Position numbers and translations under genes: made by a program. Below, in pieces: positions 25,875 to 32,777 of a stretch of 64,000 nt of DNA. Each line of letters starts with the position of its first letter. Position 1 is the stretch's first letter. The stretch comes from Qipengyuania gelatinilytica (GTDB lineage: Bacteria; Pseudomonadota; Alphaproteobacteria; Sphingomonadales; Sphingomonadaceae), in the NCBI RefSeq assembly GCF_019711315.1, contig NZ_CP081294.1:1240001-1304000 (forward strand), read 5' to 3'. The notes below the pieces were generated by a model that worked only from the letters and a program-made list of their open reading frames with translations, had not been told where the DNA came from and did no database searches.

Positions 25875-26411
25875 ATGGCTCAGGAACAGGTAATCGTCGC
25901 AGGCGGATGCTTCTGGTGCACCGAAGCGGTGATGAAGGACGTGATCGGCGTGAGCGAGGTCGAAAGCGGCTATATCGGGGGCGACAAGCCCGACCCGACC
26001 TACAAGGAAGTTTGCACCGGCAGCACCGGTCATGCCGAGGGTGTGCGCGTCACCTTCGACAGCGAACAGATCACGCTCGACCAGATCCTCGACGTCTTCA
26101 TGGGCACGCATGACCCGACCCAGCTCAACCGTCAGGGCAATGATGTCGGCACCCAATATCGCAGCGCAATCTTCCCGACCGATGACCAGCGCGAGGCCGC
26201 CGAAGAAGCCATCGCCCGCTGGAACGAAGAGCACCCAGGCCAGAGCGCGGTGACTACCATCGAGACCGGCGAATGGTATCCGGCCGAAGACTACCACCAG
26301 GAATATTGGGAAGGCGAAGGCCAGCGTAACCCCTATTGCCAGGCCGTGATCCCGCCCAAGCTCATGAAGCTGCGCAAGAGCTTCCAGAAATATCTAAAAG
26401 CAGACGCCTGA
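25875..26411 (+). CDS. msrA: Peptide-methionine (S)-S-oxide reductase
   Basis: 178 residues. The active-site motif GGCFWCTEAV holds the catalytic C12 with C15. Substrate-binding elements GYIGGDKPDPTYKEVCTGSTGHAEGVRV and FMGTHDPTQLNRQGNDVGTQYRS are unmistakable. It repairs Met-S-oxide in proteins. The match to the R-isomer enzyme, msrB, is unlinked at 42173-42577. ATG 25875 has GAGAAGGAG at good spacing. An FAD protein gene follows by 23 nt and is probably co-transcribed. Confidence 0.95.
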   Translation: MAQEQVIVAGGCFWCTEAVMKDVIGVSEVESGYIGGDKPDPTYKEVCTGSTGHAEGVRVTFDSEQITLDQILDVFMGTHDPTQLNRQGNDVGTQYRSAIFPTDDQREAAEEAIARWNEEHPGQSAVTTIETGEWYPAEDYHQEYWEGEGQRNPYCQAVIPPKLMKLRKSFQKYLKADA

Positions 26412-26434
26412 CGGCCCGGGACGCAGGCTGCCTG

Positions 26435-27382
26435 ATGAAGATTGCGATCATTGGCGCCGGCATGGCCGGCCTAAGCTGCGCCAAGCGGTTGCGCGAAGGC
26501 GGGCATGAGGTCACGCTACACGACAAGGGCCGCGGCCCCGGTGGGCGCATGTCGACGCGGCGGATGGAGGTGGACGGCGAGACCGTGCGCTTCGATCATG
26601 GCGCGCAATATTTCACTGCCCGCGATACCGGCTTCAAGGAGCAGGTAAGCGCATGGCATGCAGCCGGCATCGTGGCCCCGTGGAAGGCCGGTGGCGACGA
26701 TGCATGGGTCGGCACGCCCGGCATGAACGCGCCGATCCGCGCCATGGCCGAAGAGCTCGGCGTGCGATTCTCACATCGCGTCGAGAGTATCGCGAAGCAT
26801 GATGGTGCATGGCGGCTCGAAGGCGAGGGTATCGAGCCCGCGTCATACGATGCGGCCATCATCGCCGTTCCAGCCGAACAGGCCGCTCCCCTGCTCGCCC
26901 CGCATCGCGCAGATTGGAGCGATCTGGCGGCAGGGACTGTCTCCGACCCCTGCTGGACCCTGATGCTCGCCTTCGATCAGCGCGTCGCCCACCAAGCTGA
27001 CGCTGTTCGCGACGCCGGGCCGATCGGCTGGGCAGCAAGGGACAGTGCGAAACCTGAGCGCGAGACTGGCGAACGCTGGGTGGTCCAGGCCGACCCGCGC
27101 TGGTCAGCCGAGCATCTTGAAGACAGTACCGAGGAGGTCTCGACACTCCTGCTGCGGGAATTCGCATCGGCGATCGGTCAGGACCTTCCCGTTATCACGG
27201 CCAGCAGCGCGCATCGCTGGCGCTTCGCCAAGTCTGGGCGCGCCGGCGCAGGGAAGCTGTGGGACGAGGACTTGCGTCTCGGAGCATGCGGCGACTGGCT
27301 GATCGCGCCGCGGGTCGAGGCGGCCTTCATGTCGGGCCGAGCGCTTGCAGAAGCGATCCTCTCCCGAGACTGTCAGACATAA
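26435..27382 (+). CDS. Renalase-like FAD-dependent amine oxidase family protein
   Basis: 315 residues from ATG 26435. FAD dinucleotide motif IAIIGAGMAGLSCAKRL is followed by VTLHDKGRGPGGRMSTRR and a DHGAQYFTARD motif, typical of renalase-like NAD(P)/FAD proteins. Later features are WVGTPGMNAPI and the C-terminal GDWLIAPRVEAAFMSGRALAEAI flavin-contact segment. Bacterial renalases reoxidise isomeric forms of dihydro-NAD(P); whether this one does is not shown. It shares a transcript with msrA and ends at the OmpA terminator. Confidence 0.82.
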   Translation: MKIAIIGAGMAGLSCAKRLREGGHEVTLHDKGRGPGGRMSTRRMEVDGETVRFDHGAQYFTARDTGFKEQVSAWHAAGIVAPWKAGGDDAWVGTPGMNAPIRAMAEELGVRFSHRVESIAKHDGAWRLEGEGIEPASYDAAIIAVPAEQAAPLLAPHRADWSDLAAGTVSDPCWTLMLAFDQRVAHQADAVRDAGPIGWAARDSAKPERETGERWVVQADPRWSAEHLEDSTEEVSTLLLREFASAIGQDLPVITASSAHRWRFAKSGRAGAGKLWDEDLRLGACGDWLIAPRVEAAFMSGRALAEAILSRDCQT

Positions 27383-27384
27383 AA

Positions 27385-27414
27385 AACGGGGCGGACATCG
27401 CTGCCCGCCCCGTT
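27385..27414 (-). terminator. Intrinsic terminator, ompA-like gene
   Basis: AACGGGGCGG (27385-27394) pairs perfectly with CCGCCCCGTT (27405-27414). On the minus strand a T-run follows, giving a classical rho-independent terminator for the OmpA-like gene. It can also stop the convergent FAD gene. Confidence 0.88.
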
Positions 27415-27438
27415 CGAAAGTCTTGTGTTGCCGCAGGC

Positions 27439-28323
27439 TTAGCCTTCAGCTTCCTCGGTCGCCTTGCTGACGAGGATGTTGATCGAGACGCGGCGGTTCT
27501 GTGCCTTGCCTTCGGGCGTGCTGTTGTCAGCTGCCGGATCCGATTCCGACATACCGGTCGGGGTCAGCATGCGCCAGGGCTGCCAGCCGCACTTCTGCTG
27601 CAGGTAGTTCACGACGCGGCCTGCGCGGCGCTCGGACAGGACCTGGTTGTAGTCTTCGTCACCATCGGAATCGGTGTAGCCGACCACGAGCAGGAGAGCG
27701 TTGTCCATGGCTTCGGCCTGCGAAGCGATGTCACAGATTTCGCGCTGACCGTCAGCCGAGATGTTCCACTTGCCGCTGTCGAAGTAAACGTTGGTCACGC
27801 CGCGGACGTTGTACTGGTCGATGTTCGCCATGCGGCCACGCAGTGCTTCTGCAGCAGCAGCGTTGGCGTCGATGTCGGTGCGGTGCTCTGCGAACTGCTG
27901 AGCGGTCGCGCCGCGGATCATGGCTGCGGTTTCGAGGTCGCTTGCCTTGAGCTTGATCTGGCTGGCAACGAGGCCACCCGAGAACTGGAGCGTTTCGACT
28001 TCGACCGGCAGGCCGTTCAGCAGCTGGCGCGAGGTCAGCTTCTTGCTGCTCAGGCCGAGGAAGCCGCCGGTCGCCTTGATCTCGGTACCGTCGTCGATGA
28101 TGATATCGGTACGGGTGCCGTTCTCGAGCGTAACGGTCATGGTGTCGCCGGTGCGTGCGGTGATGATGCCTTCGACTTCCGGGCCTTCGGTCATGGCCTG
28201 GCCGTAGACGTCGATGTTGGTGTTCTCAGCAGCAGTTTCCTGCGCCGAAAGCGTCATCGGAAGCGCGAGCGCGCCAAGCAGGAGGGGGATCCCTGCGGTC
28301 TTCGTAATTGCAGTCACTTTCAT
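27439..28323 (-). CDS. OmpA-family outer-membrane protein
   Basis: 294 residues. A signal peptide (MKVTAITKTAGIPLLLGALALPMTLSAQ) precedes a beta-rich N-terminal region containing VEGIITARTGDTMTVTLENG and SGGLVASQIKLKA, not the usual eight-stranded barrel. The C-terminal OmpA peptidoglycan-binding domain starts about residue 185 (VYFDSGKWNISADGQ) with GYTDSDGDEDYNQVLSERRAGRV and RVSINI at the end. It probably ties the envelope to peptidoglycan. GAAGGAGT lies directly before the ATG. The 270-bp gap upstream shows no further gene. Confidence 0.85.
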   Translation of the reverse strand: MKVTAITKTAGIPLLLGALALPMTLSAQETAAENTNIDVYGQAMTEGPEVEGIITARTGDTMTVTLENGTRTDIIIDDGTEIKATGGFLGLSSKKLTSRQLLNGLPVEVETLQFSGGLVASQIKLKASDLETAAMIRGATAQQFAEHRTDIDANAAAAEALRGRMANIDQYNVRGVTNVYFDSGKWNISADGQREICDIASQAEAMDNALLLVVGYTDSDGDEDYNQVLSERRAGRVVNYLQQKCGWQPWRMLTPTGMSESDPAADNSTPEGKAQNRRVSINILVSKATEEAEG

Positions 28324-28594
28324 ACTCCTTCAATCCGCGACGGTCGGCTGGTGCGATATTACGGCTTCTTGCCCGGCCGCTCTTTGGTTGGAGCATGCCG
28401 GCCGTCGGTATTCAAATCGGTTGGCTTGTCTGGGTTAGGCGGCGCTGGAGGCCGCGCATTCGTTCGATGAAAAGCTGATTGTTGCCCTGATGCTTTCTAA
28501 AAAGTGAATGGCAAGCTTGGCGGCAGCGCAAGGGGGGCGGTTCGGCCCGCTGGTGCGATGAACCGTTTAAATCCTGCCTTTTTTCTGCCCTTTT
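28324..28594. other. Intergenic region between the rsmB-like and OmpA-like genes
   Basis: 271 bp. It should contain the OmpA-like gene's promoter and leader. T-rich stretches occur at 28576-28597 next to the methyltransferase stop, but no paired stem precedes them. No gene or clear repeat is visible. Confidence 0.4.
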
Positions 28595-29833
28595 TTAGTC
28601 GGGACAGACCATCCTCGCGATGAAGAATCCATCGATTCCCCCGTTTTCAGGCAGCATCCCGGGGTCGGTCCTGACCCAGCCGGAATCGTCCGGCTGAATG
28701 CCTTCGGGCAATTCGTCGGCGGCAATCGGGGCGGTCGGCAGCGAAGTTTGCGCGGCGCGATCCTCGCCTTCCTCGCGTTCGAGCGAGCAGGTGGCATAGA
28801 CCATCTGACCACCCGGCTTGAGCCAGCCAGCTGCCTTCTCGAGCAGGGCCGCCTGAAGCTCGGCCATCCCCTCGATCTGCCGCTCGCCGATCCGGTGGAG
28901 CACATCGGGGTGGCGCCGCGCGGTACCCGTCGCAGTGCAGGGTGCGTCGAGGAGGATGGCGTCGAACGTGTGTTTCGGCTCCCACTCCAGCGCATCGGCG
29001 CGCACCGTGCTCGCCTTCAGTCCAGTGCGCTTGAGATTGACCTTGAGCAGGTCGAGCCGCCGCTTCGAAATATCGAGCGCGGTCACCTTCCAGCCTTGCG
29101 CCGCCAGTTGCAGCGTCTTTCCCCCCGGTGCCGCGCACAGGTCGAGCACGTGCCGCCCCTCGCCAGCCCCGAGCAGGCGCGCGGGCAGCGAGGCGGCAAG
29201 ATCCTGCACCCACCAGGCCCCCTCTTCGAAACCGGCGAGCTTCTCGATGTTCTCTCCGCGCGCGAGGCGCAGGTGGCCGGGCATCAGGCTGTCGGCGGCA
29301 AGCTTCGCCTTCCAGACCTCGGTCTCTTCCGGGTTTTTCAGCGTCAGGTCGAGCGGCGGCGGTTCGGCAAGGCCGCCTGCAATCGCCCCGGACCGCTCAC
29401 CCCAGCGTTCTGCCACATCGGCAGACAGCGTCGGCGCGGCCGGAAGCGAGACCTCGCGCTTCGACAGGGTCGAGAAGACCCCATGCGCCAGCCTGCGCGG
29501 GCCACCAGCCAATAGCGGGAGACAAGTCGCAATGACCGCATGCGGCGGCGTATCGAGCCGGAGCCATTGGGCCAGCATCATGCGCAGCACCGTGCGGGCC
29601 TTGGAATCGTCCGGAAGCGGTTTCTTCGTCGCGCTGTCTATCAGGCCATCGAGATCGACCAGCCAGCGCAGCACTTCACTGGCGATCGCGCGGGAAAGCG
29701 CCTTGTCCTCGAACTTGCGAACGTCCTTGGTTGCAGGGCCGAAGGCGATGTCGAGCGTCTCGCCGCGGCGCAGGACCGCATCGAGCAGGCGGAGCGCGGC
29801 GCGGCGCGCGTGGATTCCGGGAGGCTGTGCCAT
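28595..29833 (-). CDS. RsmB/NOP-family rRNA cytosine methyltransferase
   Basis: 412 residues from ATG 29833. The N-terminal ~140 residues resemble the NusB/RsmB helical domain (ARRAALRLLDAVLRRGETLD; HGVFSTLSKREVSLP). The catalytic part has SAM motif VLDLCAAPGGKTLQLA, LLDAPCTATGTARRHPDV (the catalytic-loop cysteine) and YATCSLEREEGE (the second cysteine), as in m5C RNA methyltransferases. The target is probably 16S rRNA. A GTG at 29839 would add two residues. It is divergent from the SDHAF4-like gene. Confidence 0.88.
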   Translation of the reverse strand: MAQPPGIHARRAALRLLDAVLRRGETLDIAFGPATKDVRKFEDKALSRAIASEVLRWLVDLDGLIDSATKKPLPDDSKARTVLRMMLAQWLRLDTPPHAVIATCLPLLAGGPRRLAHGVFSTLSKREVSLPAAPTLSADVAERWGERSGAIAGGLAEPPPLDLTLKNPEETEVWKAKLAADSLMPGHLRLARGENIEKLAGFEEGAWWVQDLAASLPARLLGAGEGRHVLDLCAAPGGKTLQLAAQGWKVTALDISKRRLDLLKVNLKRTGLKASTVRADALEWEPKHTFDAILLDAPCTATGTARRHPDVLHRIGERQIEGMAELQAALLEKAAGWLKPGGQMVYATCSLEREEGEDRAAQTSLPTAPIAADELPEGIQPDDSGWVRTDPGMLPENGGIDGFFIARMVCPD

Positions 29834-29890
29834 TGGCACCGGCCCCTACCCGCACTTGAAACAAGGCGCCAGTCCGCGCATTCTAATGGC

Positions 29891-30049
29891 ATGACCGAAC
29901 GCGCAACCAAGCGGCCCGAGAAATTCCAGAAGCCGGCACACTGGACCAGCGAACCGCCGCCCGAGCCGAAAAAGAGCGACGACGACGAGGAGTTGAGCCC
30001 GACACGCTACGGCGACTGGGTCAAGGACGGCATCGCGATCGACTTCTGA
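29891..30049 (+). CDS. SDHAF4-like protein (DUF1674)
   Basis: 52 residues. The C-terminal signature PTRYGDWVKDGIAIDF is the hallmark of DUF1674, the bacterial relatives of succinate dehydrogenase assembly factor 4, which helps place flavinated SdhA in the complex. The N-terminus is short and charged (PKKSDDDEEL). ATG 29891 is chosen because upstream in-frame sequence lies inside the divergent methyltransferase gene. The next gene starts on the base after this stop codon. Confidence 0.8.
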   Translation: MTERATKRPEKFQKPAHWTSEPPPEPKKSDDDEELSPTRYGDWVKDGIAIDF

Positions 30050-30313
30050 ATGATGAGGCCGGATCCACTCGAAGGGCGCGAGGCTCCCAAAGACTTGCGG
30101 TATATCCTCGCTACGCTGGCTGGCGGGTTCCTCTTGTTCGCTGGCGCTGCGGTTCTGTGGAACGTCATCGATGGCGGTGGCTTTAGCGGCAATGTCGGCA
30201 GCAAGATGAGCTACGCCGAGCGGATTGCCGCCTCGATGGCAGTCATCGCACTGGGCGCAGGCCTGCTCTTCTATGCAAGCCGCGGGGCGAGCCGCCTCAA
30301 TAGCGACAAATAG
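30050..30313 (+). CDS. Small membrane protein of unknown function
   Basis: 87 residues, two predicted membrane helices (DLRYILATLAGGFLLFAGAAVLW and ERIAASMAVIALGAGLLFYAS) around a Gly-rich loop. It begins with ATGATG immediately after the SDHAF4-like stop, so the pair is co-transcribed. No family is recognised. The 3' end is close to the convergent P450. Confidence 0.6.
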   Translation: MMRPDPLEGREAPKDLRYILATLAGGFLLFAGAAVLWNVIDGGGFSGNVGSKMSYAERIAASMAVIALGAGLLFYASRGASRLNSDK

Positions 30314-30321
30314 AATTCGCG

Positions 30322-31710
30322 TCAGCGCGCCTTGAGCGAGATCTTCAAACCGTCCTTCGGCTTGGGGATCGGCCAGGGCTGCCAGTCGGGCTCCTGCTCG
30401 AGCCTGATTTCGTAGCGCGGCAGAAGCTGCGCCATCAGGATCTTCACCTGCATATAGGCAAAGTGGAGGCCGAGGCACATGTGCGCGCCGCCGCCGAAGG
30501 GCACCCATGCATATTTGTGCCGCGCCTTCACCTTGTCGGGCGTGAAGCGCATGGGATCGAAGTCGAACGGCTTGTCCCAGTGTTCTTCGTCGTGATGGAC
30601 AAAGTACTGGTTGATCCCGACATGGGTGCCGGCCGGAATGCGATAGCCGCCGAATTCGAACTCGCGCAGCGCGCGGCGCGGCATGGAGGGAACCGGCGGC
30701 ACCATCCGCAGCGCTTCCTTGAAGGCCATTTCGGTCAGTTCCAGCTTGCCCATGTCTTCATAGGCCAGGTCGCGGGGCTTGCCGTCGCTGCCGACACCGC
30801 CGGTGACGCTTTCGACTTCCTGCCGCAGCTTCTCCTGCCACTCGGGATGCTTGGCGAGCAGCCAGATCAGCGAGGTAGCCGAGCTGGTGATGGTGTCATG
30901 CGCGGCCATCATCAGGAAGTTCATGTGGTCGACAACCTCGTCGACCGGCATCAGCGAGCCATCGTCATATTCGGCGGTGGCGAACTGGCTGAACATGTCC
31001 TGCCCGCCGCCTTCGGCGCGGCGACGACGCGTTTCCCTGGTGAAGAAATCGACGAGGAATGCGCGCCCGTCGACGCCTCGCTTCATCTGGGTGAAGGGCA
31101 GTGGCTTGCGCACCGGCGCGACCGAGGCCTGGACCATGTCGATGAAGGCAGTGTTGATCTTGTCTGCTTCCGGCCCCCATTCGATGCCGATGAAGCTGTC
31201 GGCGGCAAGGTCGAGCGTAAGCGTCTTGATCGCGGGATAGAATTCCATCCGCCCTTCGCCCCAATCCTCCACCTTCTTCGCGATGCCGCGGTTGAGGCTG
31301 CCGGAATAGTGCCGCATCGGACCGGGCTTGAAAGCGATCGACAAGGCGCGGCGATCGGCACGATGATGGTCGAAGTCGAGCAGCATCAGCCCGCGGGGGA
31401 ACAGCTGGTCGAGCACCGGGCCCCAGCCCTGCTCGCTGGAGAAATTCTTGCCCTTGTCGAACAGTACCAGCTCGTTCGCATCGGCACCGATCAGGGCGAC
31501 GTTCCACCCGCCGAACGCCTTGCTTTTATAGACCCGGCCATAGGTTTCGACCATGTGCCGCGTGAACGCGTGCGGGTCCTTGAGCATCTTGAACGTGTTG
31601 CCGACCAGCGGCCAGCCGCCCTCCCCCGGGATGTGAGCAAGCTCGTCTTCGCTCGGGACGCCTTCGGTCCAGTGGGTCGGGATCGGATCGTGTGCGGCGA
31701 GGGTGGCCAT
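30322..31710 (-). CDS. Cytochrome P450
   Basis: 462 residues. P450 landmarks in order: the I-helix (MMAAHDTITSSATSLIW), ExxR in FKEALRMVPP, the PERF-like FDPMRFTPD and the heme-binding FGGGAHMCLG with C412. The N-terminus lacks a membrane anchor, so it is a soluble class I type needing ferredoxin partners, none of which is nearby. It starts with GGAG 6 nt before ATG, 38 bp after hemH. A 6-bp inverted repeat lies in that gap, so it may have its own regulated promoter in addition to read-through. Substrate unknown. Confidence 0.9.
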   Translation of the reverse strand: MATLAAHDPIPTHWTEGVPSEDELAHIPGEGGWPLVGNTFKMLKDPHAFTRHMVETYGRVYKSKAFGGWNVALIGADANELVLFDKGKNFSSEQGWGPVLDQLFPRGLMLLDFDHHRADRRALSIAFKPGPMRHYSGSLNRGIAKKVEDWGEGRMEFYPAIKTLTLDLAADSFIGIEWGPEADKINTAFIDMVQASVAPVRKPLPFTQMKRGVDGRAFLVDFFTRETRRRRAEGGGQDMFSQFATAEYDDGSLMPVDEVVDHMNFLMMAAHDTITSSATSLIWLLAKHPEWQEKLRQEVESVTGGVGSDGKPRDLAYEDMGKLELTEMAFKEALRMVPPVPSMPRRALREFEFGGYRIPAGTHVGINQYFVHHDEEHWDKPFDFDPMRFTPDKVKARHKYAWVPFGGGAHMCLGLHFAYMQVKILMAQLLPRYEIRLEQEPDWQPWPIPKPKDGLKISLKAR

Positions 31711-31725
31711 AGGTAGCTCCTGACA

Positions 31726-31743
31726 ACTTACTTCAGTGTAAGT
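31726..31743. promoter_or_regulatory. Inverted repeat between hemH and the P450 gene
   Basis: ACTTAC at 31726-31731 and GTAAGT at 31738-31743 form a perfect 6-bp inverted repeat with a 6-bp spacer, just upstream of the P450 ribosome site. It has the size of a TetR-type operator. No regulator gene is adjacent. Confidence 0.5.
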
Positions 31744-31748
31744 AATCG

Positions 31749-32777
31749 TCAGAAGTTAATCCACCCCGAAAGCTCACGCTTCAAGATCGTCTCGAGCATG
31801 TGGAGCCCCGCGTCGGAGGTGTTGAGGCAGGACAGCGCAGCGAATTTCTCGCCTCCTTCCTCTTCGAATTGCTCGCGGCCCTGGATCGCCAGTTCCTCCA
31901 GCGTTTCCAGGCAGTCGGCGGAAAAGCCCGGAGCCGCGATGGCGAGCCGTTTGGTGCCCTTGGCGGCTTCCTCGGAAATAACCGTATCGGTCGCCGGTTC
32001 GAGCCACTTGGCGGGGCCGAAGCGCGACTGGAAAGTGACGCGGAAGCGCGGCACCCTGCCTGCCATTTTTTCCTGCAACAGGCGCGCGGTCTTCTGGCAG
32101 TGACAATGGTACGGATCGCCCAGTTCCAGCGTGCGCTGCGGCATTCCGTGGAAGCTCAGCAGCAGGACCTCAGGCTCGAAATCGAGCGCGTCCAGCTGGC
32201 GGGTAAGGTCCTGCGCCAGCGCGTCGATATAGGCCGGATCGTCGTGATAGGGCGGCAGCGTTCGCAGGCTCGTTTGCCAGCGCATTTCTTTCAATTTGTC
32301 GGCGGCCTTGTCGACCACCGTCGCCGTCGTCGCACCCGAATATTGCGGATAGAGCGCGGCAAGCAGGATGCGGTCGCAGCCCGCATCCATCAGCTTTTGA
32401 ATCTGGTCGGGGATCGAGGGGGCGCCGTAGCGCATGGCCCAGTCGACGAGCACCCCATCGCCAAGCCGGGCCTGCATGGCTTCGGCCTGCCGGCGCGTGA
32501 TAACGGCCAGCGGCGAACCTTCCTCGGTCCAGACCTGCTTATAGGCATGCGCGCTTTTCTTGGGTCGCGTGTTGAGGATGATGCCGCGCAGGATCGGCTG
32601 CCACGCGATGGCGGGAATCTCGACCACGCGGCGGTCCGAGAGGAACTCGGCAAGGTAGCGTTTCACCGGCCCTTTCTCGGGCGCTTCGGGCGTGCCGAGA
32701 TTGACGACGAGCACGCCGATGCGGCCCGACTTCACCGGCGGATGGTCTGCCGGGAGTGCTTGTTCCTGCCAGGTCAT
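31749..32777 (-). CDS. hemH: Ferrochelatase
   Basis: 342 residues. Recognised by VLVVNLGTPEAPEKGPVKRYLAEFLSD and by the catalytic region LLSFHGMPQRTLELGDPYHCHCQKTARLL and FQSRFGPAKWLEPATD with APGFSADCLETLEEL. It inserts iron into protoporphyrin IX, the last step of heme synthesis. ATG 32777 overlaps the stop of the molybdenum-hydroxylase gene as ATGA, with GGAGGG upstream, so it is coupled to it. The P450 downstream is a heme protein, though whether the linkage is functional is unknown. Confidence 0.94.
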   Translation of the reverse strand: MTWQEQALPADHPPVKSGRIGVLVVNLGTPEAPEKGPVKRYLAEFLSDRRVVEIPAIAWQPILRGIILNTRPKKSAHAYKQVWTEEGSPLAVITRRQAEAMQARLGDGVLVDWAMRYGAPSIPDQIQKLMDAGCDRILLAALYPQYSGATTATVVDKAADKLKEMRWQTSLRTLPPYHDDPAYIDALAQDLTRQLDALDFEPEVLLLSFHGMPQRTLELGDPYHCHCQKTARLLQEKMAGRVPRFRVTFQSRFGPAKWLEPATDTVISEEAAKGTKRLAIAAPGFSADCLETLEELAIQGREQFEEEGGEKFAALSCLNTSDAGLHMLETILKRELSGWINF

